From Pseudomonas sp. WJP1 (GTDB lineage Bacteria > Pseudomonadota > Gammaproteobacteria > Pseudomonadales > Pseudomonadaceae), in the NCBI RefSeq assembly GCF_028471945.1, contig NZ_CP110128.1, forward strand, positions 4,638,501 through 4,702,500: a stretch of 64,000 bases of DNA. The letters are read 5' to 3'. The position numbers and the translations under genes are program-made. The notes under the pieces are model-generated. The model had not been told where the DNA came from, ran no database searches, and saw only the letters and a list, made by a program, of their open reading frames with translations. Position 1 is the stretch's first letter. Every line of letters begins with the position of its first letter. This document shows positions 44,816-53,862 of this stretch, piece after piece.

Positions 44816-45538
44816 TTAAAACGTCAGCGCCACATCCAGGCCTTCCGGCGCGGCGTATTCGGACATCCGGCGACGGGACAGTTCCAGATGTGCGCGCGCA
44901 GTCTCCCCGGCCACAACCGGATCATGGTTTTCAATGGCACTGATCATGTCGTCATGCTGCTGGGCTGCCAGCTCCAGGTCTTCCTGCATGTCCACCGTCG
45001 TGGGGTGGCGATAGAAGATCTTGCCCAGCCGCGCATGGTCGATCAGCAGGCGTTGCAAGCTCGGCATCAGATAGGCGTTGTGCGCCATCCTGCCGATCTG
45101 CAAATGGAATTTGTCATTGAACAGCACCCGTTTCTCGACATCCTTTTCCTCAATGGCTGTACGGAAAAACGCCTGGATACGTTTCAACTTTGCGATCTCG
45201 GAAGAGCTTGCGTGGACAGCCGCCAACTGGGTGGTAGCGATGTAAATCAGAGGGGCCGCCAGGAAAAAGCTGCGCAACGATTCATGACTCATGGACGACA
45301 CGCGGGCGGCCCGGTTGGCTTCGAGATCGATGTAACCCTCTGCCGCCAGCTGGCGCATGAGTTCCCGCACCGGAGGGCGAGACAGACCGAACTCGTCACA
45401 CAAGGCCTGCTCATCCACCACCGCGCCTGGCGTCAGCTCCATATTGAGGATCCGCCGGCGCAGCGCTTCTCCCAGCACGGCTTTACGATCAATTGGCAAC
45501 ACGACGGGGGCCTGCTGATCGCGTTCAATTGTGGCCAT
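44816..45538 (-). CDS. GntR-family regulator 1 (FadR subfamily)
   Basis: A 240-residue regulator: winged helix-turn-helix at residues about 20-85 (RRRILNMELTPGAVVDEQALC, LSRPPVRELMRQLAAEGYID) and an FCD-type helical effector domain with metal-ligand residues (FNDKFHLQIGRMAHN, LAAQQHDDMISAI). It probably controls block A. A TTGT-N4-ACAA site lies about 70 bp upstream. Confidence 0.9.
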   Translation of the reverse strand: MATIERDQQAPVVLPIDRKAVLGEALRRRILNMELTPGAVVDEQALCDEFGLSRPPVRELMRQLAAEGYIDLEANRAARVSSMSHESLRSFFLAAPLIYIATTQLAAVHASSSEIAKLKRIQAFFRTAIEEKDVEKRVLFNDKFHLQIGRMAHNAYLMPSLQRLLIDHARLGKIFYRHPTTVDMQEDLELAAQQHDDMISAIENHDPVVAGETARAHLELSRRRMSEYAAPEGLDVALTF

Positions 45539-45602
45539 TTAGAATCCTTCATACGGGTGCGTGAGGGTGGTCTGCTGCCTGTGCCCAGACTATATGACAG
45601 CA

Positions 45603-45641
45603 TTATTCTTTGTGTCTACAATTAAAATACAAAGAAAATAA
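45603..45641. promoter_or_regulatory. probable GntR1 operator region
   Basis: Contains the palindrome TTGT-GTCT-ACAA (45610-45621), which has the FadR-type pattern, inside a larger interrupted dyad CTTTGT...ACAAAG. A 10/12 match, TTGTGTATACAT, lies upstream of the FAD paralogue at 62295. Confidence 0.6.
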
Positions 45642-45714
45642 CGACGCCCCGCGCAATCGACGAATGGCGGTGTGGGGATTTTTTGGGGGAGTGGTGTGAC
45701 GCTGGAGCCCTAAA

Positions 45715-45779
45715 GAAAAAGCGTCCCTTCTACTGCGAACCAAAGCCTTGAATGACCATGGGAATCTGCAGCGGGACGC
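45715..45779 (-). terminator. probable terminator of gntR2
   Basis: On the minus strand GCGTCCC pairs with GGGACGC across a loop of about 45 nt that has further partial pairing, followed by TTTTTC. It lies just past the gntR2 stop. Confidence 0.5.
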
Positions 45780-45800
45780 CAGGGCTGAAGCCGTCGTCTG

Positions 45801-46490
45801 TCAATTGAGCTGCTTTGACGCGATCGCCGTCCTGATGGCTTTTGCCGCGTCCTCGATGTCGGCTCGAATGGCGTCGGCCGCCACCTCAGGGTCGTTGTTG
45901 AGAATTCCATTGATGACCGCGGCATGAAGGTTGTGCCCGGTATTGGATAACACCTGGCTGCGCACAATGTTCATCAGCGGGCCATAGCGCATCCACAGCA
46001 ACTCGATCATGTCGATCAACTCATCGTTTCGGCACTGTCGATAGATGGCGAAGTGGAACTGCTGGTTCAGGCGCAGATAACCTTTGCGGTCGTCCGATTC
46101 CACCTTGGCATCCATCTCCAGATTGATGGCCTGCAATTCGTCAGCCAGGGATTTGGCGCAGGCCGACACCGCCAACCGGGTGGCCTCGCCTTCCAGCATC
46201 AAGCGCAGTGGCAGCAGCGCATCCAGCTTGGCCGTGGTCGCTTCCGGCACACGCATCGATCGACGTGGCAAAGCTTCCATCGCCCTGGCGACCACCAGCC
46301 GGTTCATTGCTTCGCGGATAGGCATCTGGCTTGTGCCAAACGCCTCAGCCAGCAATGGCAGCGTCACACGTTGCCCAGGTTCGAACTCACCGATCATGAA
46401 CGACTGCTTCAACGCGCCGTACACGTATTCCAGATCCGATATCGGCCGCCGGGCTTCAAACAGCGGTAGCTCATTTTTACGTTCTGCCAT
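45801..46490 (-). CDS. GntR-family regulator 2 (FadR subfamily)
   Basis: A 229-residue regulator with an N-terminal GntR winged helix (residues about 12-78; LLAEAFGTSQMPIREAMNRLV) and an FCD effector domain (LRLNQQFHFAIYRQCRN, HNLHAAVINGILNNDPEVAADAI). ATG 46490 with AAGGAA upstream is chosen; the reading frame extends 46 codons further without a good start. It is divergent from the carnitine-dehydrogenase-like gene and likely binds the TGATCA sites in the gap and those at 62163 and 62205. Confidence 0.88.
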   Translation of the reverse strand: MAERKNELPLFEARRPISDLEYVYGALKQSFMIGEFEPGQRVTLPLLAEAFGTSQMPIREAMNRLVVARAMEALPRRSMRVPEATTAKLDALLPLRLMLEGEATRLAVSACAKSLADELQAINLEMDAKVESDDRKGYLRLNQQFHFAIYRQCRNDELIDMIELLWMRYGPLMNIVRSQVLSNTGHNLHAAVINGILNNDPEVAADAIRADIEDAAKAIRTAIASKQLN

Positions 46491-46611
46491 ATGCCGTGTT
46501 CCTTGATGAAATTTCGCCCCGCGCTCGTCAATCGGACGTAAGCATGGATTGCCCTGCCAAGCGAAGCATAAGCGCAAGCATATCAGGTGATCGCCACCCG
46601 AAAAAACTTCT

Positions 46612-46661
46612 TGATCAGATATCACCACGAGAGTAGGTTGAATAAAAATATCTGATCAGAT
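46612..46661. promoter_or_regulatory. paired TGATCA operators of block B
   Basis: TGATCA cores at 46612 and 46653 are 41 bp apart. The second sits in the perfect 12-bp palindrome ATCTGATCAGAT (46650-46661), 20 bp before the ATG at 46681. The same arrangement recurs at 62163/62205. Confidence 0.72.
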
Positions 46662-46680
46662 GTCAGAAAAGGAGCGTCCA

Positions 46681-47664
46681 ATGCCGCTGCACACTCAAGG
46701 ATTCAAAGACGAGGTAAACACGATCGCCGTTGTTGGCGCGGGACTTATCGGGTGCAGCTGGGCAGCGCTTTTCGCTGCAGCCGGCAATCAGGTGAACCTG
46801 TATGACAGCCGTCCGGAGGCGGCGCGGTTGATGTCTGATTTCTGGACATCCGTCAAACCGACGCTGATCAAGCTCGGCATGGCGACGGCCGAGACCGTGC
46901 CAAAACTTGAAGTCTTCACAACGCTCGCGGACGCGATACGGGATGCCGACTTCATTCAGGAGTGCATCCCGGAGCGGCTCGACGCCAAGCAAGCGCTTTA
47001 CGCCGAAATGGAGCCCGTACTCAAGCCCCAGGCCATCGTGGCGACCAGCTCTTCTGGCCTGAAACTCTCGGATCTGCAAGCGCAATGGCAAGACCCGGGG
47101 CGCATCATCATCGCCCACCCCTTCAACCCCCCGCACCTGATTCCGCTGGTAGAGCTCTACGGCAACGAACGTACCGCCGAGGGCGTGCTGCAGCGCTCAA
47201 CGGCCCTGTACGAGCGTTGCGGCAAAGTCGTGATCACGCTCAAACGCGAAGTGCTGGCCCATGTTGCGAACCGCCTGCAAGCCGCCCTCTGGCGCGAAGC
47301 CATCCACCTGGTGATCGAAGACGTGGCCAGCCTCAAGGACGTTGACACCGCCGTCAGTGCGGGGCCGGGCTTGCGCTGGGCGGTCATGGGGCCTCACCTG
47401 TTGCTCAACCTGGGCGGTGGTGAAGGCGGCTTGCGCGCCTACTGCGAGCAGTTCAAGGACAGCTACCACCAATGGTGGGATGACCTGGGCACTCCGCAAT
47501 TGACAGCACAGAACATCGACAAGCTGGTGCAAGCGCTGGGCGAGGAAATCGCCGGCCGCGATTACAACCAGCTGCGCAGTGAACGCGACAACAAGCTGGT
47601 CGCCATTCTCGGCGCCATGAAGGACGTCGAAGCCAAACACCTGAAGGCTGACGACGTCGCGTAA
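46681..47664 (+). CDS. L-carnitine-dehydrogenase-like 3-hydroxyacid dehydrogenase
   Basis: A 327-residue NAD-dependent enzyme of the 3-hydroxyacyl-CoA dehydrogenase fold. The Rossmann motif VVGAGLIGCSWA is at residues 17-28. Other family segments are FIQECIPERLDAK, the substrate-side motif HPFNPPHLIPLVEL (about 141-154) and GPGLRWAVMGPHLLL (about 231). It resembles carnitine dehydrogenases, which oxidise the 3-hydroxyl of a quaternary or primary amino acid. AAGGAG favours ATG 46681 over 46660. First gene of block B. Confidence 0.87.
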   Translation: MPLHTQGFKDEVNTIAVVGAGLIGCSWAALFAAAGNQVNLYDSRPEAARLMSDFWTSVKPTLIKLGMATAETVPKLEVFTTLADAIRDADFIQECIPERLDAKQALYAEMEPVLKPQAIVATSSSGLKLSDLQAQWQDPGRIIIAHPFNPPHLIPLVELYGNERTAEGVLQRSTALYERCGKVVITLKREVLAHVANRLQAALWREAIHLVIEDVASLKDVDTAVSAGPGLRWAVMGPHLLLNLGGGEGGLRAYCEQFKDSYHQWWDDLGTPQLTAQNIDKLVQALGEEIAGRDYNQLRSERDNKLVAILGAMKDVEAKHLKADDVA

Positions 47665-47717
47665 CACGCTGCAACCACTCAATGACAAAACCAACGTGAT
47701 CAACAGTGAGGATGTCC

Positions 47718-48623
47718 ATGAAACGTAAAGTCGTGCTGACCTGTGCCGTGACCGGAGATGGGCCGCTCAATCCGAAATACCCCGACTACCCGATCACCCC
47801 CGAGCAAATCGCGCGCTCCTGCCTGCAAGCCGCCGAGGCTGGCGCCGCGATCGTGCATATCCATGGCCGCAATGCCGAAACAGGCGAAGGCGACCGCTCT
47901 GCAGCCGTCTTTCGCGAGATCGTCGAGCGTGTGCGCGCCGAAAACCAGGATGTGGTGATCAATCTCACCACGGGCATGGGCGGTACCTTTGTGCCTGAGC
48001 CGAACAACGAAGCACTGGCGCACCCGACCACCGACGTGGCCAATGCCGCGGAACGGGTGCGGCATGTCTTCGACAACCGCCCTGAAATCTGCACGCTCGA
48101 CGCGACCACCATGAACCTCGAAGGTGGCATCGCCGGCGCGCCAGACTGCGTGTTCATGAATACGCCCGGCAAGCTGCGTGACATGGCCATGCTGATCCGC
48201 GAAGCGGGCACGCGAGTGGAAATCGAGGCGTTCAATCCGGGTGACATTCTGCTGGCCCGCAAACTTATAGAAGACGGCTACATCGATTCCCCTCCCCTGT
48301 TCCAACTGTGCCTGGGGGTGAAATGGTCAGCGCCGGCCGACGTCAAATCACTCGTCTACATGAAAGACCTGCTGCCGGACAACGCCATCTGGAGCGCCTT
48401 TGGCGTGTCGCGCTTCCAGATGCAGATGGTCGCCCTCTCGACCATGATGGGGGGCCATTGCCGGGTGGGTCTTGAAGACAACATTTATCTGGAGCGCGGC
48501 GTGTTTGCCACCAACGCTCAACTGGTCGAGCGCGCCAGCCGAATCATCCGCGACCTGGGTTGCGAGGTGGCGAGCCCGGATGAAGCCCGCGAAATTTTCG
48601 GTTTGAGCGGCGCAAGAACATGA
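47718..48623 (+). CDS. beta-keto acid cleavage enzyme (BKACE, DUF849)
   Basis: A 301-residue zinc-dependent enzyme of the BKACE family. The metal-binding HIH motif (residues 47-49 of AIVHIHGRN) and LEDNIYLERG near the C-terminus are present. BKACE enzymes react a beta-keto acid with acetyl-CoA to give acetoacetate and a new acyl-CoA; for dehydrocarnitine that is betainyl-CoA. Placed after a 3-hydroxyacid dehydrogenase, it should take that enzyme's 3-oxo product. GAGG lies before ATG 47718; two in-frame ATG/GTG codons just upstream are alternatives. Confidence 0.9.
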   Translation: MKRKVVLTCAVTGDGPLNPKYPDYPITPEQIARSCLQAAEAGAAIVHIHGRNAETGEGDRSAAVFREIVERVRAENQDVVINLTTGMGGTFVPEPNNEALAHPTTDVANAAERVRHVFDNRPEICTLDATTMNLEGGIAGAPDCVFMNTPGKLRDMAMLIREAGTRVEIEAFNPGDILLARKLIEDGYIDSPPLFQLCLGVKWSAPADVKSLVYMKDLLPDNAIWSAFGVSRFQMQMVALSTMMGGHCRVGLEDNIYLERGVFATNAQLVERASRIIRDLGCEVASPDEAREIFGLSGART

Positions 48624-49057
48624 ACATGTCGCCCCTGAACATCTCCCTCAGTTCGGCAGTCGTTCATCATTGGCATTGCGACCATTACGGACACATGAAC
48701 ACTCGCCACTACGCGGCGTTGTTTGACGATGCCATCTTTCTTTTCTGGGGTCGCCTGGGCAGGGATTCACACTCCACCGACAAGGCCCGGATCGTGCCGG
48801 TGACCGCTGAAATGAAAACCGGCTTCATCGCCGAAGCTCAAGCCGGAACCATCGTCGCGCTGAATGCACAGGTGATCAGAGTCGGATCAAAATCCGTGAG
48901 TCTGCGCTTTGAAATGACAGAGTCAGGTGCCAACAGGCTGTTGGCCACCTGCGATGTCGTGGAAGTGTTCTTTGACACGCATACGCGAAGCAGCCAACCG
49001 ATCCCGGACCCTATTCGACAACAGCTTCAGGAGGTATTCACTCCCCTTCCCTCTTGA
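48620..49057 (+). CDS. acyl-CoA thioesterase (hot-dog fold)
   Basis: A 145-residue hot-dog thioesterase of the 4-hydroxybenzoyl-CoA type: HWHCDHYGHMNTRHYAALFDDA carries the catalytic aspartate and histidine environment. It overlaps the BKACE stop by four bases. It should hydrolyse the acyl-CoA made by BKACE, completing a carnitine-like module of dehydrogenase, cleavage enzyme and thioesterase. Confidence 0.88.
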   Translation: MNMSPLNISLSSAVVHHWHCDHYGHMNTRHYAALFDDAIFLFWGRLGRDSHSTDKARIVPVTAEMKTGFIAEAQAGTIVALNAQVIRVGSKSVSLRFEMTESGANRLLATCDVVEVFFDTHTRSSQPIPDPIRQQLQEVFTPLPS

Positions 49058-49142
49058 GCAGCTTTAAAAAAGGGCCTTACCACGCCAGGTCAAACGTAAG
49101 CCAAAAAATACTGATAAGCGCATTTGACCGATCACATTTTTT

Positions 49143-49153
49143 GTCCATTGGAC
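49143..49153. promoter_or_regulatory. short palindrome before ABC operon
   Basis: GTCCA-T-TGGAC lies 60 bp before the binding-protein start. A possible operator; no matching site was found elsewhere. Confidence 0.3.
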
Positions 49154-49212
49154 CACTGCACCCCGACTAAATGGGCGCTTAGCCCGCCAACAAAACAAAC
49201 GAGGGCGTAATC

Positions 49213-50241
49213 ATGGTGTTCAACAAACGCGTTGTCGCGGCACTGACCGCAGGCATTCTGGCAATCGGGTTCGATAACGTGGCGATGGCTCAAACCATCA
49301 GCTTCGTCGGTTGGGGCGGCGGCACCCAGGAGGCGCAAAACGACGTCTGGGCCAAACCCTTCAGTGAGCAGACAGGGGTCAAGGCCGTCATGGATGGCCC
49401 CACCGATTATGGCAAGCTCAAGGCCATGGTCGACAGTGGAAATGTGGAATGGGACGTGGTCGACGTGGAGGGCGATTTTGCATTGCGCGCCGCCGCCGAG
49501 GGCTTGCTCGAGCCCATCGACTACAGCGTGGTGAATCGCGACAAGATCGCTCCGCGTTTTGTTTCCGAGCATGGTGTGGGTGCTTTCTACTATTCCTTCG
49601 TGCTCGGTTACAACCAAGGCAAACTGTCAGGCGCCAAAACCCCGCAAGACTGGACAGCCCTGTTCGACACCAGCAAATACCCCGGGAAACGTGCCCTCTA
49701 CCGATGGCCAAGCCCGGGCACCCTGGAATTGGCGCTGCTGGCCGATGGCGTCCCCGCCGACAAACTCTACCCACTGGATCTGGACCGCGCCTTCAAGAAG
49801 CTTGACACCATCAAGCGCGATATCGTCTGGTGGAGCGGTGGTGCCCAGTCACAGCAACTGCTGGCGTCGGGCGAGGCAAGTCTTGGTCAATTCTGGAACG
49901 GGCGGATCAGCGCACTGCAGAAAGACGGGGCCCCGGTGGGCGTGAACTGGAAGCAGAACCTGGTGATGTCGGACATGCTGGTCATCCCCAAAGGCTCCAA
50001 AAACAAGGAGGCGGCGATGAAGTTCCTGGCGGTGGCCACCAGCGCCAGGGCTCAGGCCGACTTCTCTGACCGCACCGCCTATGGGCCGGTGAACCTCGAC
50101 AGCACTGCGCTGCTGGACAAGGTTCAGGCACCCAACATGCCGACCTCCTACGCGGACGAGCAGATCACCCTTGACCTGAGCTATTGGGCCAAGAACGGAC
50201 CATCGATCGCGACCCGGTGGAACGAATGGCTAGTGAAGTGA
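49213..50241 (+). CDS. spermidine/putrescine-type ABC transporter binding protein
   Basis: A 342-residue periplasmic protein with a signal peptide (cleavage near VAMAQT, residue about 26) and the PotD-like fold (ISFVGWGGGTQEAQND, WDVVDVEGDFALRAAAEGLLEPIDY, WWSGGAQSQQLLASGEASLG). It delivers substrate to the permeases encoded next. Polyamine-type systems also import other organic cations, so a quaternary or amino compound matching block B enzymes is plausible. Confidence 0.9.
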   Translation: MVFNKRVVAALTAGILAIGFDNVAMAQTISFVGWGGGTQEAQNDVWAKPFSEQTGVKAVMDGPTDYGKLKAMVDSGNVEWDVVDVEGDFALRAAAEGLLEPIDYSVVNRDKIAPRFVSEHGVGAFYYSFVLGYNQGKLSGAKTPQDWTALFDTSKYPGKRALYRWPSPGTLELALLADGVPADKLYPLDLDRAFKKLDTIKRDIVWWSGGAQSQQLLASGEASLGQFWNGRISALQKDGAPVGVNWKQNLVMSDMLVIPKGSKNKEAAMKFLAVATSARAQADFSDRTAYGPVNLDSTALLDKVQAPNMPTSYADEQITLDLSYWAKNGPSIATRWNEWLVK

Positions 50242-51146
50242 AACTCAGCGTGCCGGCGGGGGCCGGCACCACCCGACAGAGCGCGGTGACGAGCACGACC
50301 ACCGCGCACAGTCTCCGACGCTGGACAGGGTTCGGCAACCTCGGACCGGCAGCGCTGTTTCTCGGCGTGTTTTTCCTTGCCCCGTTGATCGGTCTGTTGC
50401 TGCGAGGTGTGCTCGAACCCGTCCCGGGCATTGGCAATTACTCACAACTGTTCGACAACTCAGCCTATACCCGTGTGCTGCTCAATACCTTTTCGGTGGC
50501 GGGCCTGGTAACCCTGTTCAGTCTGGTCCTGGGCTTCCCGCTGGCCTGGGTGATCACCCTGGTGCCCCGAGGCTGGGGCCGATGGCTGATGAACATCGTC
50601 CTGTTGTCGATGTGGACCAGCCTGCTGGCACGTACCTATTCATGGTTGGTGCTATTGCAGTCTTCGGGGGTGGTGAACAAGGTGCTGATGGCCCTGGGCT
50701 TGATCGATCAACCGCTGGAAATGGTGCACAACCTGACCGGTGTAGTGATCGGTATGACTTACATCATGATCCCGTTCATCGTTCTGCCCCTGCAGGCCAC
50801 CCTGCAGGCTATCGACCCGATGGTACTGCAGGCCGGTTCGATCTGCGGGGCCAGCCCGTGGACCAACTTTTACCGGGTGATGCTGCCGTTGTGCAGGCCC
50901 GGGTTGTTCTCCGGCGCGCTGATGGTGTTCGTCATGTCGCTGGGGTATTACGTGACCCCGGCGCTGCTGGGTGGGGCGCAGAACATGATGCTGCCGGAGT
51001 TCATCGTCCAGCAGGTGCAGACCTTCCTCAACTGGGGCCTGGCCAGTGCCGCCGCGGCGCTGCTGATCCTGATCACGCTGGTGCTGTTCTACTTCTATCT
51101 CAAGCTGCAACCGGAATCCCCGGTCGGCTCGATCAACGAGAGATAA
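50226..51146 (+). CDS. ABC transporter permease 1 (PotB/PotH-like)
   Basis: A 306-residue inner-membrane permease with six helices and the EAA-loop region AGSICGASPWTNFYRVMLPLCRPG near residue 215. ATG 50226 has GGTGG five bases upstream and overlaps the binding-protein gene by 16 bases. The first ~40 residues are polar and poorly conserved in such permeases. Confidence 0.9.
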   Translation: MASEVKLSVPAGAGTTRQSAVTSTTTAHSLRRWTGFGNLGPAALFLGVFFLAPLIGLLLRGVLEPVPGIGNYSQLFDNSAYTRVLLNTFSVAGLVTLFSLVLGFPLAWVITLVPRGWGRWLMNIVLLSMWTSLLARTYSWLVLLQSSGVVNKVLMALGLIDQPLEMVHNLTGVVIGMTYIMIPFIVLPLQATLQAIDPMVLQAGSICGASPWTNFYRVMLPLCRPGLFSGALMVFVMSLGYYVTPALLGGAQNMMLPEFIVQQVQTFLNWGLASAAAALLILITLVLFYFYLKLQPESPVGSINER

Positions 51147-51149
51147 ACC

Positions 51150-51947
51150 ATGCTGCTGACTCCCAATGCCATGAGCCCGAGGCTGCGGTGGGGCCTCTAC
51201 CTGGGCACCGGCCTGATCTCCTCGGTCCTGCTGGTGCCCATCGTCTTCATCGTACTGTTGTCGTTTGGTTCGTCCCAATGGCTGGTATTCCCTCCACCCG
51301 CCTGGAGCACCAAATGGTACGTGCAGTTTTTTTCCAACGCGCAGTGGATGGACGCTGCCTGGTCCAGCCTGAAGGTTGCCATGTTGACCACGCTGTTCGC
51401 GGTGGCACTGGGGTTGCCGACAGCGTTCGCGCTGGTGCGTGGGCGGTTTCCCGGGCGCGAACTGCTCTACGGGTTGTTTACCCTGCCGATGATCGTGCCG
51501 CTGGTGATCATCGCCGTGGCGGTGTATGCGCTGTTTCTCAAGCTGGGGCTGACCGGCACGCTGTTCTCGTTCGTGGTCAGCCATGTGATCGTCGCGCTGC
51601 CGTTCACCATGATTTCGATCATCAACTCACTGAAACTGTTCGACCGTTCGATCGAGGATGCTGCCGTGATCTGCGGCGCCTCTCGCTGGCAGGCCATCTA
51701 CAAGGTGACCTTCCCGGCCATTCGGCCAGGGCTGGTAGCCGGCGCACTGTTCGCCTTCCTGGTGTCGTGGGATGAAGTGGTCATGAGCGTGATGATGGCC
51801 AGCCCAACGTTGCAAACCTTGCCGGTGAAAATGTGGACGACCCTGCGCCAGGATCTCACCCCCGTCATTGCCGTCGCTTCCTCGCTGTTGATCGGTCTGT
51901 CGCTGCTGATCATGTTGATCGCCAGTCGCTTGCGCCAACGTCATTAA
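51150..51947 (+). CDS. ABC transporter permease 2 (PotC/PotI-like)
   Basis: A 265-residue inner-membrane permease with six helices and the EAA-loop AAVICGASRWQAIYKVTFPAIRPG at about residues 170-193. It is three bases downstream of permease 1 and pairs with it. Confidence 0.92.
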   Translation: MLLTPNAMSPRLRWGLYLGTGLISSVLLVPIVFIVLLSFGSSQWLVFPPPAWSTKWYVQFFSNAQWMDAAWSSLKVAMLTTLFAVALGLPTAFALVRGRFPGRELLYGLFTLPMIVPLVIIAVAVYALFLKLGLTGTLFSFVVSHVIVALPFTMISIINSLKLFDRSIEDAAVICGASRWQAIYKVTFPAIRPGLVAGALFAFLVSWDEVVMSVMMASPTLQTLPVKMWTTLRQDLTPVIAVASSLLIGLSLLIMLIASRLRQRH

Positions 51948-51965
51948 CCCTGTCGGGAACCCACC

Positions 51966-53099
51966 ATGAGTGCAGTCTTGAATGAATCGACGCAGCGGCC
52001 TCTGGTCAGCCTGCGCCAGCTGAACAAACACTATGGCAACTTCACCGCCGTGGATAACCTGTCACTGGAAATACCCGAAGGGGAATTCCTGACGTTCCTG
52101 GGCTCCAGCGGTTCGGGCAAAAGCACCACGTTGTCCATGCTCGCCGGATTTGAAACGCCCAGTTCCGGAGAGATCCTCCTGGGTGGGCGTTCACTGGTCA
52201 ACGTGCCGCCACACAAGCGTGACATCGGCATGGTCTTCCAGCGCTACTCCCTGTTTCCGCATTTGTCGGTCAGGGACAACATTGGTTTCCCCCTGGCCAT
52301 TCGCAACCTGCCGCAAGCCGAGCGCAATCGCCGTATCGATGCCATGCTCAAACTGGTGCAACTGGAACCTTTTGCCCATCGCCGCCCTTCGCAACTTTCC
52401 GGTGGCCAGCAACAACGCGTCGCGATCGCCCGGGCGCTGGTGTATGAACCCAGCATGTTGCTGATGGACGAACCGCTCGGTGCACTGGATAAAAAGTTAC
52501 GTGAAGAACTGCAGGACGAACTGCGCCATCTGCATAGACGGCTGGGCTTGAACATCATCTACGTCACCCACGACCAGGAAGAAGCGATGCGCCTGTCCCA
52601 GCGTATCGCCATCTTCAGTCACGGCAAAATCGTTGGCCTGGGCACAGGTTATGAGCTTTATCAGAACCCGCCGAATGCCTTCGTGGCTTCGTTCCTGGGC
52701 AACTCGAATTTCCTTGCCCTGACCGCGCAAGGCAATGGCGTCGCCAGTTTCGAAGGGCAGGCGCTGGGCATTCGCTCGCCAGCTGACGTACGCGCAGACC
52801 AGGCACTGATGTTGATGATCCGCCCGGAGAAAGCATTGGCCCTGAGCCCGGCGCAAGCTGCCTGCACCCCGCTTCCACCCGGCTGGAACGAAATCAGCGC
52901 CAAGGTCACGGAAGTGCTGTTCCTGGGCGAGAGCCAAACCTGCAGCGTCATTACCCCAGGCGGAACAACGATGAACGTCAAGGCGTTATCGGCCATCGGA
53001 CTTGCCTTCGTTCCCGGTGGTGAAGTGCGCGTACGCTGGGCGATTGCAGATGCCTGCGTATTCACACATTGGCAAGCGGAAGACCTGAAGAAAGGCTGA
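51966..53099 (+). CDS. ABC transporter ATP-binding protein (PotA/PotG-like)
   Basis: A 377-residue ATPase with Walker A GSSGSGKST, Q-loop FQRYSLFPH, signature LSGGQQQR, Walker B LLMDEPLGALD and switch VTHDQEEA, followed by a C-terminal TOBE-type domain (residues about 275-370) as in PotA. It energises the two permeases before it and is the last gene of the block B transporter. Confidence 0.93.
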   Translation: MSAVLNESTQRPLVSLRQLNKHYGNFTAVDNLSLEIPEGEFLTFLGSSGSGKSTTLSMLAGFETPSSGEILLGGRSLVNVPPHKRDIGMVFQRYSLFPHLSVRDNIGFPLAIRNLPQAERNRRIDAMLKLVQLEPFAHRRPSQLSGGQQQRVAIARALVYEPSMLLMDEPLGALDKKLREELQDELRHLHRRLGLNIIYVTHDQEEAMRLSQRIAIFSHGKIVGLGTGYELYQNPPNAFVASFLGNSNFLALTAQGNGVASFEGQALGIRSPADVRADQALMLMIRPEKALALSPAQAACTPLPPGWNEISAKVTEVLFLGESQTCSVITPGGTTMNVKALSAIGLAFVPGGEVRVRWAIADACVFTHWQAEDLKKG

Positions 53100-53107
53100 T
53101 CCATCAC

Positions 53108-53133
53108 AGCGGCCTGGTGCAAGCCAGGCCGCT
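53108..53133. terminator. hairpin between convergent ABC operons
   Basis: Arms AGCGGCCTGG and CCAGGCCGCT with a 6-nt loop lie between the ATPase gene and livF. Probably bidirectional; T-tract weak. Confidence 0.7.
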
Positions 53134-53154
53134 GTCATGAGTACCTCACCGCCA

Positions 53155-53862
53155 CTAAAGTCCCAGGTACGCCCGACGAACCCCCTCATCGGCTTTCAAT
53201 GCGCAAGCCTTCCCCGCCAGCAAGGTGCGACCCAGTTCAAGCACATACGCATCCTCGGCGATGTCCAGCGCCAGGTTGGCATTCTGCTCGACCAGTAACA
53301 CGCCGCACTTCTCATCACGGGCCAACGTCGCAATGGTCCCCAACACCTCGCGTGTTATCAACGGCGCCAAGCCGATCGAGGGCTCGTCGAACAGGTAAAA
53401 CTGCGGCCGTGACATGATGCCCCGGCCAATGGCGATCATCTGTTGCTGCCCTCCGCTGAAATTGCGCGCAAGGCGATGGCGATGCTCCTTGAGCACCGGG
53501 AAGTAATGAAAAACCTTGTCCAGGTCATCGCTGATCGCAGCCTTGTCCTTGCGCAGGTAAGCGCCCACCAGCAGGTTGTCGAGCACAGACATGTAAGGGA
53601 ACAACCCCCGGCCTTCCGGAACATGGCAAATGCCACGGCGCACCACCGCCTGCGGTGACAGCGCAAGCAGCGAGCCGCCGCCAAAGCTGATCCCGCCGCT
53701 GCGCGGCGACAGCAGCCCCGAGATGGCCTTGAGCAACGTTGACTTGCCCGCACCATTGGCCCCGACCAGGGCAGTGACCACCCCCTCCCGAGCGGTCAGC
53801 GACACATTGTCCAACGCCATGACACCGGCATAGTCGACACTCAGTTGATTGATTTCCAGCAT
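53155..53862 (-). CDS. livF: LivF-type ABC ATP-binding protein
   Basis: A 235-residue ATPase: Walker A GANGAGKSTLL, signature FSGGQQQM, Walker B FYLFDEPSIGLAP and switch VEQNANLA, the LivF pattern of branched-chain amino acid-type transporters. Last gene of the block C operon, overlapping livG by one base. Confidence 0.92.
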   Translation of the reverse strand: MLEINQLSVDYAGVMALDNVSLTAREGVVTALVGANGAGKSTLLKAISGLLSPRSGGISFGGGSLLALSPQAVVRRGICHVPEGRGLFPYMSVLDNLLVGAYLRKDKAAISDDLDKVFHYFPVLKEHRHRLARNFSGGQQQMIAIGRGIMSRPQFYLFDEPSIGLAPLITREVLGTIATLARDEKCGVLLVEQNANLALDIAEDAYVLELGRTLLAGKACALKADEGVRRAYLGL

